From Orychophragmus violaceus (Eukaryota > Streptophyta > Magnoliopsida > Brassicales > Brassicaceae), in contig CM058235.1 in assembly GCA_030180135.1 (NCBI GenBank), positions 16,516,720 to 16,580,719 of the forward strand: a stretch of 64,000 nt of DNA, given 5' to 3'. The notes beneath the pieces were generated by a model that was not told the DNA's origin, made no database searches, and saw nothing but the letters and a program-made list of their open reading frames with translations. The translations under genes were made by a program, and so were the position numbers. Within the stretch, counting starts at the first letter, position 1; the number at the start of each line of letters is the position of its first letter. Positions 10,956-22,308 of the stretch are shown piece after piece.

Positions 10956-11765
10956 CAATGATTAAAAACCGGACCGAACCGGCCGGTCCGACCGGTTGAA
11001 CCGCAAACCGAGACCTAGCCCGGTTTGAGTTTAATGAAAAACCAAAAAAGCTATAGACCCAGAAAAAACCACTAAAACCCGGAAAAACGGAAACCGGCGG
11101 GTCAAATCAGTTATAAAACCCGTTTTTTGTTTTTTTTAATATATTTTAAACCTAAAAATTATATCGACACACATCAATTATAAAAACACTATCGTTGCCG
11201 TCTTCTTCTTTTTTGACTTTTTAAGATTGTGTTCTTCTCAAAACCCCATCGATTGTGCTCCTGTAAGTCAAAATTTAATTAAGCTATTAAATTGTTATTG
11301 TTTCGAAACTTGATTGTTGACTGGATTATCAAAAGTGTGCTGCTTAGTTACTGCACTGAAAATTTCTATTGTCGTGTATGGCTTTGGCCTGATATTGTTG
11401 ACTTGGTTAGGGGGTTTGAATTTAAGCATGAAATTGACGTGTATGTGTAGAAGTTTTCTCATTGATTGTTTATAATTTAGCTCAAGTGTTTGTTTTTGTA
11501 CTGTTACATATGTTCGATCTTAAAATAAGTATTTTGTTTAAAATTTTCAATTGAAGGTAATGGATCCAACAGATGGGTCTAATATATCTCAAAGTTCAAT
11601 TAGGCAAAAACAGGATATTGCATGAAATTGTGATACTCAGAGTAAAGATGACAGAGGAAGACTAGTCATTACTTGTGACTTTTGCAAAAAACAGAATTTA
11701 GGAGGGGGAATCAATAGAATGAAACATCATCTAGTTGGGCTAAAAGGCAATGTACAAACATGCAA

Positions 11766-11770
11766 TAAAG
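11766..11770. repeat. Copia-1 target-site duplication, left copy
   Basis: TAAAG, repeated at 26420-26424. It lies inside the hAT transposase reading frame. Confidence 0.85.
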
Positions 11771-12453
11771 TGAAGGAATTTCTAGCAGTTCTAATCAGGA
11801 TTAGCAACCCTAGTCTGAATTCCGAGCCTAGGATCTAAGGTTCATGTAATTGAATCTAACAGATCTCGAGATTACCTGTTGAATATGCAGCGGAAGTGTT
11901 TGCAGATAATCGAGATCACGAAGCGCCTCAAATGCTGCGCCTCTACTGGTATCCACACGCACACAAACTGGACCGCAGGGATGCTAGTGCCTTACAGAGA
12001 TCTAATCTCCAGAGAGGACTCTTTCTATGTTCTGGTGGCTGTAAATTAGGTTAGGGACGAGTTTAGGTCGACCATATATCTTATATATGTCGACTTAAAC
12101 CACAACGGAATTAACCAACGATTAAACCGAATTAATCTGATTAATCCGCGAGTGCATCGATCGATGCACTAACTGCAACGATCGACACTCCCCAGAACAT
12201 TGATATCGACTGCATATCAAATATGCATTCATTGGATCATTACATTAATGATCAACCTCATCTTTGACGCCCAGTTTGCTTAGGTGTGTGACCCTGTAGG
12301 ATCATATAACACTAGCAATGAGTTCTCAACTCATTGATCATAAGTGGCTTCTAGCAAAGCGTTATGACTACCTAGTGTTATGTGATTGTCTCACCTCGAC
12401 TATACGACTTTCACTTAGAGCAAGTACAAATAGATTTCAGGACATTCCCAACA
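11771..12453 (-). repeat. Copia-1 3' LTR
   Basis: 683 bp, near-identical to 25737-26419. It contains a GCATCGATCGATGC palindrome near 12150 and the LTR-end TGTTGGGAATGTCC (minus strand). Confidence 0.92.
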
Positions 12454-12464
12454 ATCTCCCACTT
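12454..12464 (-). other. Copia-1 polypurine tract
   Basis: AAGTGGGAGAT on the minus strand, directly before the 3' LTR. Confidence 0.85.
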
Positions 12465-13279
12465 GTACTGGAATCATCTATTCCTTTAATCCCTTTGTAG
12501 CTATATCTCAATCTAGCATAAGGCAAGCACTGTGTCATCCTTATTCAACCAGATTACGTTTATCGAATCCCGATTTGTACTGATGAAAAACAAACGACTG
12601 ACAATCACCTCGTTTGAGCGCGGCCACGCATTTCCAGTATCAAATCTTCGATAGGCCCAGAGATATTTAACTCCTGTTATATAGGAGGTACAAATCCCAT
12701 CTTGTTCCATCCATGTCTCTTTTATATTTCATGATACGCCTAATCAGTGTCTTTATAATCACCAGTTACGGCTGACGTTTGACAAGGTCAAGACGAACCA
12801 ATCCATATAAGAGAGGACATGATGAACTCAGGTCTAAGGAATACTCTCTTTAGTCGTAATGAGAAACTCTTATGACACTCATATAACATCTTGTAGAGTT
12901 CTCATTAACGGGTCAAGTCCGATCATGTGTTCTTTAACACATATCTATGTGATTGGCTTTAATACACTTATTAATGACTCCATGAAATATGGTCATCAGT
13001 CACCTCACATACTAGTCTCACGTGGTTGTTAATGTCCCACGTTAACAACCTCGACCAGGGACCATTATAATTTATGTCATTTATTGCTTATAGGGTTTCA
13101 TGATCAAGTCACATACTTGATGGCCTATAAAATGTCATAAATTACTTTGGGACATTATATATATTTAATTAACACAATTAAATAATGCTGAAACAATTTC
13201 ATTAATATAACATAACTATTATGTCTTTGTGAACATCATGTCATAACTAAAACAAATACAACTCCCACTGAAATCAAGA
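12465..13279 (-). other. Copia-1 non-coding segment between pol and the 3' LTR
   Basis: About 815 bp without a long frame. Parts match the equivalent segment of Copia-2 (20844-21653), including a conserved hairpin with CTCCT/AGGAG arms (about 12671-12690). It also holds a short (TA)n run at about 13146-13157. Confidence 0.6.
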
Positions 13280-14884
13280 TCATATCTTAAGAAATCTAAT
13301 GCCTACAGCAGTTGTATGAAACTCATGCTTAGGCCTTGGGAGGGGCTTGGTCAGTGGATCAGCAACATTCTCATCCGTAGGGACTCTGCTGATCTTCACA
13401 TCTCCTCTATTCACAATATCACGGATAAGGTGATATCGCCTTTCTATGTGTTTGGATTTCTGGTGTGATCTAGGTTCCTTTGCTTGCGCAATGGCTCCAT
13501 TGTTGTCACAATACAAAGCCACTGGCTCAGAAATGCTAGGAATCACACCAAGTTCAGTGATGAACTTCTTGATCCAAACAGCCTCCTTTGCCGTTTCAGA
13601 AGCAGCGAGGTACTCAGCTTCAGTTGTGGAATCTGCTACAGTGTCCTGCTTGAAACTCTTCCAGCTGACTGCACCGCCATTCAGGCAGAAGATGTAACCA
13701 GATTACGATCGGAAATCATCTTTGTCTGTCTGGAAACTTGCGTCTGTGTAACCACTTACTACCAGCTCATCACTTCCTCCATACACCAAGAATTTATCTT
13801 TTGTATTTCTCAAATACTTCAGAATATTCTTGACTGCTGTCCAGTGACTCTCACCTGGATCCGATTGGTATCTACTCGTCATGCTTAAAGCACAAGCAAC
13901 ATCTGGACGAGTACAGAGCATGGCATACATGATGGATCCCAACGCCGAGGCATAGGGAATCCTACTCATGCGATCTCGCTCAGCAGGTGTCTCAGGACAC
14001 TGCTTCTTGCTGAGACTTATGCCATAAGACATTGGTATGAACCCCTTCTTGGAATCTTGCATTCTGAACCTGTGTAAGAACTTATCGATATAAGTGTCTT
14101 GACACAGTCCAATTAACTTGTTTGATCTATCTCTATAGATTCTTATTCCAAGAATATATGCGGCTTCTCCCATGTCTTTCATTAAAAAACAACTTCCGAG
14201 CCAAGTCTTAACAGACTGTAACAACGGAACGTCATTTCCGAGAAGGAGTATGTCATCTACATACAACACGAGAAATGCAACTGCGCTCCCACTAGTCTTC
14301 TTGTAAACACATGGTTCTTCTTCGCTTCTGATGAAATCAAACTTTTTGACTGCTTCATCAAAACGAAGATTCCAACTCCGAGATGCTTGCTTCAATCCAT
14401 AAATGGATCGATGAAGTTTGCATACTTTCCTAGCTGCATTTGGATCAATGAAACCTTCGGGTTGTGTCATGTACACATCCTCTTCCAGAATTCCATTAAG
14501 GAAAGCTGTTTTCACGTCCATCTTCCAGATCTCATAATCATAATGAGCAGCTGTTGCTAGGAGAATCCGAATGGATTTAAGCATGGCGACAGGTGAATAG
14601 GTTTCTTCATAGTCAATACCATGAATTTGTTTGAAACCTTTTGCCACTAGCCTTGCTTTATATATCTGAATATTTCCATCCACATCAATTTTCTTCTTGA
14701 AAATCCATTTACACTCAATGGGTCTTGCACCATCGGGTAAATCAACCAAAGTCCTTACTTGGTTTTGTGACATGGATCCCATTTCGGATTCAGCGGCTTT
14801 CAGCCACTTCGCGGAGTCAGGGCTCATCATTGCTTCTTCAAAATTCGCTGGCTCGTCACTGTCAATGATCAACAAATCATGACA

Positions 14885-14889
14885 ATTGG
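14885..14889. repeat. Copia-2 target-site duplication, left copy
   Basis: ATTGG, repeated at 22304-22308, inside Copia-1 pol. Confidence 0.88.
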
Positions 14890-15528
14890 TGTTGGGATAG
14901 TGTCCTGAAATCACACCTGTACTCACTCCTGTGATAGTTGTGTGTCGAGATCTGACATTCGTATAATACTGGGCGTTTGCAATGCTTTGCTAGAAGCCTT
15001 TTGCAATCTGTAGGTCGTGGACTTACTGCCAGTATTATATGATCCTATAGGGTCACACACCTAAGCGAACTGGAAGCTACGACATGGGAATGATCATTGT
15101 GGCAATGATCATGTTATGTGTATTGAAATACACATAAGAATCGATATAAAGGTGTTGTGTCGATCGACACAGCTTGTGTGTCGGTCGACACAGTTCGGAT
15201 TTTCCGAACAGGCTTTTCGGGTTATGGCTTAATTGAGTCTGGCCCGTTAAGCACGTTTAGGTCGAATAAAAACGTGTTTAGTTCGACCTAAACAAGAGAG
15301 CCGTCCAGTTTTCTTGACAGAAACACTAGACACACCAGAACCTTTCGATCCCCATTGATCCGGCACTAGCATCCCGTTTCCAGCGAGCGTGCGTGTATAT
15401 CTGGTAGAGGCAAAGCGTTGCGTTGCTCCACTGATCTCGTTCACCATCTCTTCCGCTGCCAAAAAGGTAAGAACGAGGTTGGTTCTAAATTTCAATATAA
15501 CAAACCCTAGATCCATGGGGATCCAACA
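14890..15528 (+). repeat. Copia-2 5' LTR
   Basis: 639 bp. It includes a hairpin-forming ATGATCATT/AATGATCAT pair near 15090-15112 and a TGTCGATCGACACA palindrome followed by TGTGTCGGTCGACACA at about 15157-15191. Confidence 0.92.
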
Positions 15529-15529
15529 G

Positions 15530-15541
15530 TGGTATCAGAGC
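15530..15541 (+). other. Copia-2 primer binding site
   Basis: TGGTATCAGAGC, one base after the LTR, complementary to the initiator Met tRNA 3' end. Confidence 0.92.
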
Positions 15542-16877
15542 ATGCTTAGGGTTTAGCTATTGAAACTGGTAATATAAAATCGAAACTTGATGTTGTTGAT
15601 CTGTATATTGCTTGCTGAATCGTGTTTTCATAGAATAAATCTCGGATTTTGTCTCTGTTGAAAAACGATGAACTGTTGAAATCGCACTGTGTCGATCGAC
15701 ACAAAGCGTGTGTCGGTCGACACGCCGCGGCGCAAAATGTAAAATTTTAGGGTTTGTCGCAGGGTGTCGATCGACACAAAGCGTGTGTCGGTCGACACAG
15801 AGCAAAAACTCGCGAATAAAATTTAGGGTTTATCGCACAGTATCGATCGACACAAAGCGTGTGTCGGTCGATACAAAGCGAAAATCCGTAAATAATTCTA
15901 GGGTTTCGATCTGAGATCGAGTACCCGTAATCGTGTTGCGTCGATCGATACACTGGGTGTGTCGGTCGACACAGGCAATGCGATCAGATAGATCGGTTCA
16001 ATTGGATTGGACCGGTTATCTAGCTCGGTTAATTTTATTAACCAAATTGATTCTGGTTTGGTCATATCGATCGACACACAGTGTGTGACGATCGACATGG
16101 ACCATTAAACCGAACTGGTTCAATTGAATTGAATCGGTTAAGTAAATTCGATACGGTTTGACCGGTTATCGAAGAACGGTTTAAATATAGTTGCATCGAT
16201 CGATACCAATAGTTGGCGTCGATCGACACAACGTCCGCAGACTTGTTGGTTTGACCACAAATTTGCATGAACCAGAATAATCTAATCCTAAAAGTTTTAG
16301 ATGAATCTAAACTTAATAAAACTAAATGTTTTAATTAAAAGTTATTATTTTTTATATATATAGTGAATATAAATCAAGATAAGATTAGTTCTTTTCCTCA
16401 ACTAAATATCAAGTGATCTTGATGTCTTGCCCGATCTTGTCTACTGTCAAAAACTCATGATGTTGTTGGGTATCCTTGGAGTCCTTGGTATCCACAGCAA
16501 AATGAGTAAGGCAGGTGGTCAGTGACAGACTTGCAGTGCAACTGTCAGTGATCACAAGACAGATAAAATATTGGTTATACTTGACTGGGCTGTCAGAAGT
16601 TCTGGGCCCAGAGACATCAGAGTGGATTGGACATAGTTTGTCTTATTCACGACCAAGAGTTGTACTGAGTACAATTATCAATGATTTGCTTACCTAGATA
16701 AATAAAGCTTGAGTAACGGCGAGTCGCCCACTCGAATTTTAGTAATCTGAGGATCTTGGATCATTGTATTCATATGAGGAAACATAGTTTGAATACAATG
16801 CGAGTTTTCTTATTAGATAAGAATTCTCATTCCTTGTGCTTTATAACTAAAATCTACCTTTTGTTTGAATTACAGCT
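15542..16877 (+). repeat. Copia-2 leader with iterated TCGATCGACAC palindromes
   Basis: A long untranslated leader. From 15690 to 16230 it carries at least a dozen half or full palindromes of the form GTGTCGATCGACAC or GTGTCGGTCGACAC, often in pairs about 20 bp apart joined by AAAGCG. Short frames here (for example 15708-15914) merely translate the repeat. Possible roles are packaging, dimerisation or control of transcription (inference only). Confidence 0.75.
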
Positions 16878-19800
16878 ATGTCTGTCTCAAATCACATCAA
16901 CACTTTCTCACTAAGATCCGTCCTTGAGAAGGACAAGTTAAATGGATCTAATTTCTTGGAATGGTATCGGAACCTGAGAATAGTTCTCAGGCAAGAGAAC
17001 AAGGAATATGTCCTTGAAAGAATTCTCACCGAGAGGCCACGTTCCAATGCTCCGCAGACAGAAAAGAATGCTTGGGATAAGCATTCAGCGGATGTCAAAG
17101 ATGTTAATTGTCTAATGCTGGTGACTATGAACTCTGAACTGCATAAGCAATATGAGAACGTGTTGTCACCCATTGAGATGATTAACAGTCTGAAAGCTTT
17201 GTTTCAGGAGCAAGCTCGCACAGAGAGATACCAGACGGTTAAATCTCTCATGGATTGCAAGCTGGCTAAGGACAGTCCAGTAAGTCCTCATGTCCTTAAA
17301 ATGATGGGTTACATTGATAACCTGGGGAAACTGGACTGTGCCATTAGCCAGGAGTTGGCCACTGACATGATTCTGCAGTCATTGCCGTCGTGTTTTGATC
17401 AGTTCATTATGAACTACAACATGCAAAACATGACTAAGACATTGACTGAGTTGCACGGTATGCTGAAGACAGCAGAACCGAATCTCAAGAAGGCTACTCC
17501 CAGTGTCCTGATGGTACAAGGGGGTAAAAGGTTTAAGAAACCTAAGAAGGGTAAGGGTAAGGCCCAGGTTGTCCAGGCTGAAAGTCAGGACAAGCCCAAG
17601 CCGAACCCCAAATCCGGGCCTTCTCCTGAGGATAAGTGCAACTATTGCAAGCAGTTGGGGCATTGGAAGAAAGACTGCAAGAAGTTCATGGAAGATTACA
17701 AGAAGCTGAAGAAGACGTATGACGCGTCTGATTCAGGTATTTATGTTATCGAACTTGGTTTTATATCTTCTCGTTCTACTTCGTGGGTATTGGATACCGG
17801 CTGCGGTGCTCATATTTGTACTGATGTGCAGGCACTAAGAAACAGTAGGACGCTGAAGAAAGGACAAGTAGAGCTACGAGTCGGGAATGGAGCTAAGATT
17901 GCTGCACTGGCCGTAGGCACCTACGAGTTGTCTTTACCTTCGGGCATGGTTTTAATTTTGAATAATTGCTACTATGTACCTGCGATTAGCAGAAACATAA
18001 TTTCAGTTTCCGTTTTGGATTTGGAAGGTTTTGATTTTGCTGTTAAGAATAAAGTTTGTTCTTTTAATCGTGATGGTAATTATTATGGTAGCGCCCCATT
18101 AGATAATGGGTTATATATATTAAACCAAGAAATGCCTGTCTTTAACATAAATACAAAGAGGTTTAAGTCCAATGACGAAAACCCGACTTTCTTATGGCAT
18201 TGTCGTTTGGGCCATATCAATGAGAAACGCATCCAGAGGCTCCATCGAAATGGGCTTCTGGGCTCATTTGATTTTGAATCATGTGAGAAATGCGAGTCTT
18301 GTTTGGTGGGCAAAATGGCTAGAGCCCCTTTCAACAAACCAAATGAAAGGGCCAGTAATTTATTGGGCCTTGTTCATACTGATGTATGTGGGCCGATGAG
18401 TACTGCTGCCAGAGGAAATTTCAAATACTTCATTACCTTTACTGATGATTTCAGTAGGTATGGCTATGTCTATTTGATGAGACACAAGTCAGAATCCTTT
18501 GATAGATTCAAGGAATTCAAGAATGAAGTACAGAATCAACTTGGCAAGAGTATTAAGACTCTGCGATCGGATCGCGGAGGAGAATACTTGAGCCAAGAAT
18601 TCAGCGACTATCTGAGCGAGTGTGGAATCGTTTCACAACTCACTCCTCCCGGTACACCCCAATGGAATGGAGTGTCGGAGAGGAGAAATCGAACTTTATT
18701 GGATATGGTTCGGTCTATGATGAGTCATTCTAATCTTCCACTATCCTTTTGGGGATATGCTCTAGAAACGTCTGCTTTTACACTGAATAGAGTGCCATCT
18801 AAATCAGTAGAAAAGACACCACATGAACTGTGGACTGGGAACGTCCCTAGTCTGTCTTTCCTAAGGATTTGGGGTTGCGAGGCTTATGTCAAACGTTTAA
18901 TCTCCGACAAACTTGCACCCAAATCAGATAAATGCTATTTCGTTGGTTATCCTAGGGAAACCAAGGCATACTACTTTTACAACCAATCTGAGAACAAAGT
19001 ATTTGTTGCTCGGGACTGTTCTTTTCTTGAGAGGGAGTTTCTCTCTAAGAAAAACAGTGGGAGTAAAGTACATCTCGAAGAAATTCAAGATGCACAGGAG
19101 ACTGCCCAACCTATTGAGGAAGAGCAGCAGTTGGATCCACAAAGTTCTGTGGAACCGGCGCCTGTGGAGCCTGAAGTTCGCAGATCCGGAAGGATCCGTC
19201 ACGAACCCGAGAGATACTATGGATTTCTCGTAACCAATTCAAATGATCTGATGATCATTGAAGGTGACGAACCAGCGACCTTTGCGGAAGCAATGATGGG
19301 CCCGGACTCCGAAAAGTGGCTTGGAGCCTCTAAATCCGAAATGACATCCATGTCAGAAAACCAAGTATGGTCCTTGGTCGATTTACCTAGTGGTGTAAAA
19401 GCCATTGAGTGTAAATGGATCTTCAAGAAGAAGATTGACGTGGATGGCAATGTACAGATTTACAAAGCGAGATTGGTGGCTAAAGGTTTCAAACAAATTC
19501 ATGGTATTGACTATGATGAAACCTATTCCCCAGTAGCTATGCTTAAATCTATTTGGATTCTTCTAGCGATTGCTGCTCATTATGATTATGAGATTTGGCA
19601 GATGGATGTCAAAACCGCATTCCTGAATGGTATTCTGGAAGAGGATGTGTACATGACACAGCCTGAAGGTTTTGTCGATCCTAAAAACGCTGGGAAGGTA
19701 TGCAAGCTTCATAAATCCATTTATGGGTTGAAGCAAGCATCACGGAGTTGGAATCTTCGTTTTGATGAAGCAGTAAAACAATTCGGTTTCATCAAGAACG

Positions 19801-20843
19801 AAGAAGAATCATGTGTATACAAGAAGACAAGTGGGAGCAAAATTGCATTTCTTGTACTGTATGTCGATGACATACTCCTCCTCGGTAATGACGTTCCGTT
19901 GCTTCAGTCTATTAAGACTTGGCTAGGAAGTTGTTTTTCCATGAAAGATATGGGAGAAGCCGCATACATTCTTGGAATCAGAATCTACAGAGATAGAACT
20001 AACAAGCTGATTGGATTGTGCCAAGACACTTATATTGATAAGGTGTTGCACAGATTCAGGATGCACGATTCCAAGAAGGGCTTCATACCAATGTCTCATG
20101 GCAAGAGTCTCTGCAAGAAGCAGTGTCCGGCGACACCTGCTGAGCGAGAACGCATGAATAGAATTCCTTATGCTTCTGCAATAGGATCTATTATGTATGA
20201 CATGCTCTGCACTCGTCCAGATGTAGCTTACGCGTTAAACATGACGAGTAGATACCAATCTGATCCAGGTGAAGTTCACTGGACAGCTGTCAAGAATATT
20301 CTCAAGTATTTGAGACATACTAAGGACAAGTTTCTTGTGTATGGAGATAGTGATGAACTTGTGGTGAATGGATTCACCGATGCGAGTTTTCAGATGGACA
20401 GAGACGATTTCCGATCACAGTCTGGATATGTCTTCTGTCTAAATGGCGGTGCGGTGAGCTGGAAGAGCTCTAAGCAGAATACCGTAGCTGACTCCACAAC
20501 GGAAGCTGAATATGTTGCTGCTTCAGAAGCGGCAAAGGAAGCTGTTTGGATCAAGAAGTTCATGACTGAACTTGGTGTGGTTCCTAGTATCTTGGAGCCA
20601 GTGGCTTTGTTCTGCGATAACAATGGAGTCATTGCTCAGGCGAAAGAACCCAGGTCACACCAGAAGTCCAAACACGTTGAGAGGAAATATCATCTGATTC
20701 GTGATATTGTCAATAGAGGTGATGTGAAGATCAGCCGAGTTCCGACAAACGAGAATGTCGCTGATCCTCTAACCAAGTCACTCCCAAGGCCTAAGCATGA
20801 GAGTCATACGACTGCTGTAGGCATTAGAGATCTTAAGATGTAA
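16878..20843 (+). CDS. Copia-2 gag-pol polyprotein, intact (1321 aa)
   Basis: One uninterrupted frame from ATG at 16878 to TAA at 20841-20843, the usual size for plant Copia. Domains in order: gag (about 1-235); zinc knuckle CNYCKQLGHWKKDC from C254; aspartic protease with DTG at D306; HHCC GAG-pre-integrase region (about 440-485); integrase with D502, D565 and E601, the last pair spaced D-35-E; reverse transcriptase (about 830-1075) with YVDD at about 995-998; RNase H (about 1160-1300) with TDAS, TTEAEY and CDNN. In the family this polyprotein is cleaved by its own protease and works in cytoplasmic virus-like particles, then in the nucleus for integration. No mutated catalytic residue was seen. 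Regulation would be from the 5' LTR. Confidence 0.95.
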   Translation: MSVSNHINTFSLRSVLEKDKLNGSNFLEWYRNLRIVLRQENKEYVLERILTERPRSNAPQTEKNAWDKHSADVKDVNCLMLVTMNSELHKQYENVLSPIEMINSLKALFQEQARTERYQTVKSLMDCKLAKDSPVSPHVLKMMGYIDNLGKLDCAISQELATDMILQSLPSCFDQFIMNYNMQNMTKTLTELHGMLKTAEPNLKKATPSVLMVQGGKRFKKPKKGKGKAQVVQAESQDKPKPNPKSGPSPEDKCNYCKQLGHWKKDCKKFMEDYKKLKKTYDASDSGIYVIELGFISSRSTSWVLDTGCGAHICTDVQALRNSRTLKKGQVELRVGNGAKIAALAVGTYELSLPSGMVLILNNCYYVPAISRNIISVSVLDLEGFDFAVKNKVCSFNRDGNYYGSAPLDNGLYILNQEMPVFNINTKRFKSNDENPTFLWHCRLGHINEKRIQRLHRNGLLGSFDFESCEKCESCLVGKMARAPFNKPNERASNLLGLVHTDVCGPMSTAARGNFKYFITFTDDFSRYGYVYLMRHKSESFDRFKEFKNEVQNQLGKSIKTLRSDRGGEYLSQEFSDYLSECGIVSQLTPPGTPQWNGVSERRNRTLLDMVRSMMSHSNLPLSFWGYALETSAFTLNRVPSKSVEKTPHELWTGNVPSLSFLRIWGCEAYVKRLISDKLAPKSDKCYFVGYPRETKAYYFYNQSENKVFVARDCSFLEREFLSKKNSGSKVHLEEIQDAQETAQPIEEEQQLDPQSSVEPAPVEPEVRRSGRIRHEPERYYGFLVTNSNDLMIIEGDEPATFAEAMMGPDSEKWLGASKSEMTSMSENQVWSLVDLPSGVKAIECKWIFKKKIDVDGNVQIYKARLVAKGFKQIHGIDYDETYSPVAMLKSIWILLAIAAHYDYEIWQMDVKTAFLNGILEEDVYMTQPEGFVDPKNAGKVCKLHKSIYGLKQASRSWNLRFDEAVKQFGFIKNEEESCVYKKTSGSKIAFLVLYVDDILLLGNDVPLLQSIKTWLGSCFSMKDMGEAAYILGIRIYRDRTNKLIGLCQDTYIDKVLHRFRMHDSKKGFIPMSHGKSLCKKQCPATPAERERMNRIPYASAIGSIMYDMLCTRPDVAYALNMTSRYQSDPGEVHWTAVKNILKYLRHTKDKFLVYGDSDELVVNGFTDASFQMDRDDFRSQSGYVFCLNGGAVSWKSSKQNTVADSTTEAEYVAASEAAKEAVWIKKFMTELGVVPSILEPVALFCDNNGVIAQAKEPRSHQKSKHVERKYHLIRDIVNRGDVKISRVPTNENVADPLTKSLPRPKHESHTTAVGIRDLKM

Positions 20844-21653
20844 TCTTGATTCTAGTGGGAGTTTTGGTTTTTGTTTTAGTTATAATAAGACGCTATTGTA
20901 AACATTCTTTTAGAAGTGTTTAATGAAATTTGATTTCAGCATTATTTATTGTGATCTAAATAATGGTCCCAAAATAAGTTTATGATATATTATAGGTCAT
21001 CAAGTTGAGAACTTGATCATGAAACCCTATAAGTTAATAAATTATTTTGTCCCTAGTCAAGGTTGTAGAATCGGGACACTGACAACCGTTAGAGACTAGA
21101 TTGTGAGGTGACTGTTGGCTAAGTTTCATGGAGACAATGATATGATTATCGCAGTCAGTCACATAGATATATGTCAGTGGACATATGATCGGACATGACC
21201 CGCTAATGAGAAGTCTACAAGATAGTAATATCTGTGTCATAAGAGGTTCTCATTACAACTATAGAGTATAGTCATAAGACCTGAGTTCATCATGCTTTCT
21301 TGCATATGAATTGGTACATTTTGACTTTGTCAAACGTCGATCCGTAACTGGCGGCTATAACGACACTGTTCAAGTTTATCATGAAGTGTGCGTTGAAACA
21401 GGGATGGAACAAGATGGAATTTGTCCCTCCTGTATAACAGGAGATAAATATCTCAGGGCCTATCGAAGATTGAATACTGAGAAAATGTGTGGCCGCACTC
21501 AAACGAACTGTAGTTCAGTTGTTTGTAATGTTCAGTATGAGATCAGGAGTTCGATAAACACGATATTGGCTTAATAAGGATGACACAAATCTTGCCTTAT
21601 GCCAAATCGAGATATAGAGACAAAAGGATTATAGGAATTGATGATTCCAGTAC
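20844..21653 (+). other. Copia-2 non-coding segment between pol and the 3' LTR
   Basis: About 810 bp. It shares blocks with the same place in Copia-1 and Copia-3, notably about 21405-21505 around a hairpin CTCCTGT-ATA-ACAGGAG (21427-21443). A frame of 87 codons (21311-21574) covers the conserved block, but the reading frames of the other copies are not convincingly kept. A conserved RNA element is more likely than a protein. Confidence 0.6.
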
Positions 21654-21664
21654 AAGTGGGAGAT
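21654..21664 (+). other. Copia-2 polypurine tract
   Basis: AAGTGGGAGAT directly before the 3' LTR. Confidence 0.88.
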
Positions 21665-22303
21665 TGTTGGGATAGTGTCCTGAAATCACACCTGTACTCA
21701 CTCCTGTGATAGTTGTGTGTCGAGATATGACATTCGTATAATACTGGGCGTTTGCAATGCTTTGCTAGAAGCCTCTTGCAATCTGTAGGTCGTGGACTTA
21801 CTGCCAGTATTATATGATCCTATAGGGTCACACACCTAAGCGAACTGGAAGCTACGACATGGGAATGATCATTGTGGCAATGATCATGTTATGTGTATTG
21901 AAATACACATAAGAATCGATATAAAGGTGTTGTGTCGATCGACACAGCTTGTGTGTCGGTCGACACAGTTCGGATTTTCCGAACAGGCTTTTCGGGTTAT
22001 GGCTTAATTGAGTCTGGCCCGTTAAGCACGTTTAGGTCGAATAAAAACGTGTTTAGTTCGACCTAAACAAGAGAGCCGTCCAGTTTTCTTGACAGAAACA
22101 CTAGACACACCAGAACCTTTCGATCCCCATTGATCCGGCACTAGCATCCCGTTTCCAGCGAGCGTGCGTGTGTATCTGGTAGAGGCAAAGCGTTGCGTTG
22201 CTCCACTGATCTCGTTCACCATCTCTTCCGCTGCCAAAAAGGTAAGAACGAGGTTGGTTCTAAATTTCAAAATAACAAACCCTAGATCCATGGGGATCCA
22301 ACA
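21665..22303 (+). repeat. Copia-2 3' LTR
   Basis: 639 bp, near-identical to the 5' LTR, with the same palindromes near 21932-21967. Confidence 0.92.
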
Positions 22304-22308
22304 ATTGG
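22304..22308. repeat. Copia-2 target-site duplication, right copy
   Basis: ATTGG, identical to 14885-14889. Confidence 0.88.

Larger units (their letters stand above)
14890..22303 (+). mobile_element. Copia-2 LTR retrotransposon, structurally complete
   Basis: 639-bp LTRs at 14890-15528 and 21665-22303, TG...CA ends, PBS and PPT in place, an uninterrupted gag-pol, and an ATTGG target duplication. By eye the LTRs differ at about four positions (for example 14949/21727 region and the GTATATC/GTGTATC change), consistent with a young insertion. It is the innermost layer of the nest. All parts known to be needed for autonomous retrotransposition are present at sequence level. Confidence 0.95.

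Noticed and set aside
15530..15541. tRNA gene at the PBS
   Set aside because: Only the 12-base complement of the tRNA 3' end is present; no cloverleaf.
15557..16268. Overlapping frames rich in C-R-S-T-Q / D-R-H
   Set aside because: They translate the TCGATCGACAC repeat on both strands; no protein character beyond the repeat.
21311..21574. Envelope-like extra ORF downstream of Copia-2 pol
   Set aside because: No signal peptide or membrane segment, and the frame is not kept in Copia-1 or Copia-3; conserved RNA is more likely.
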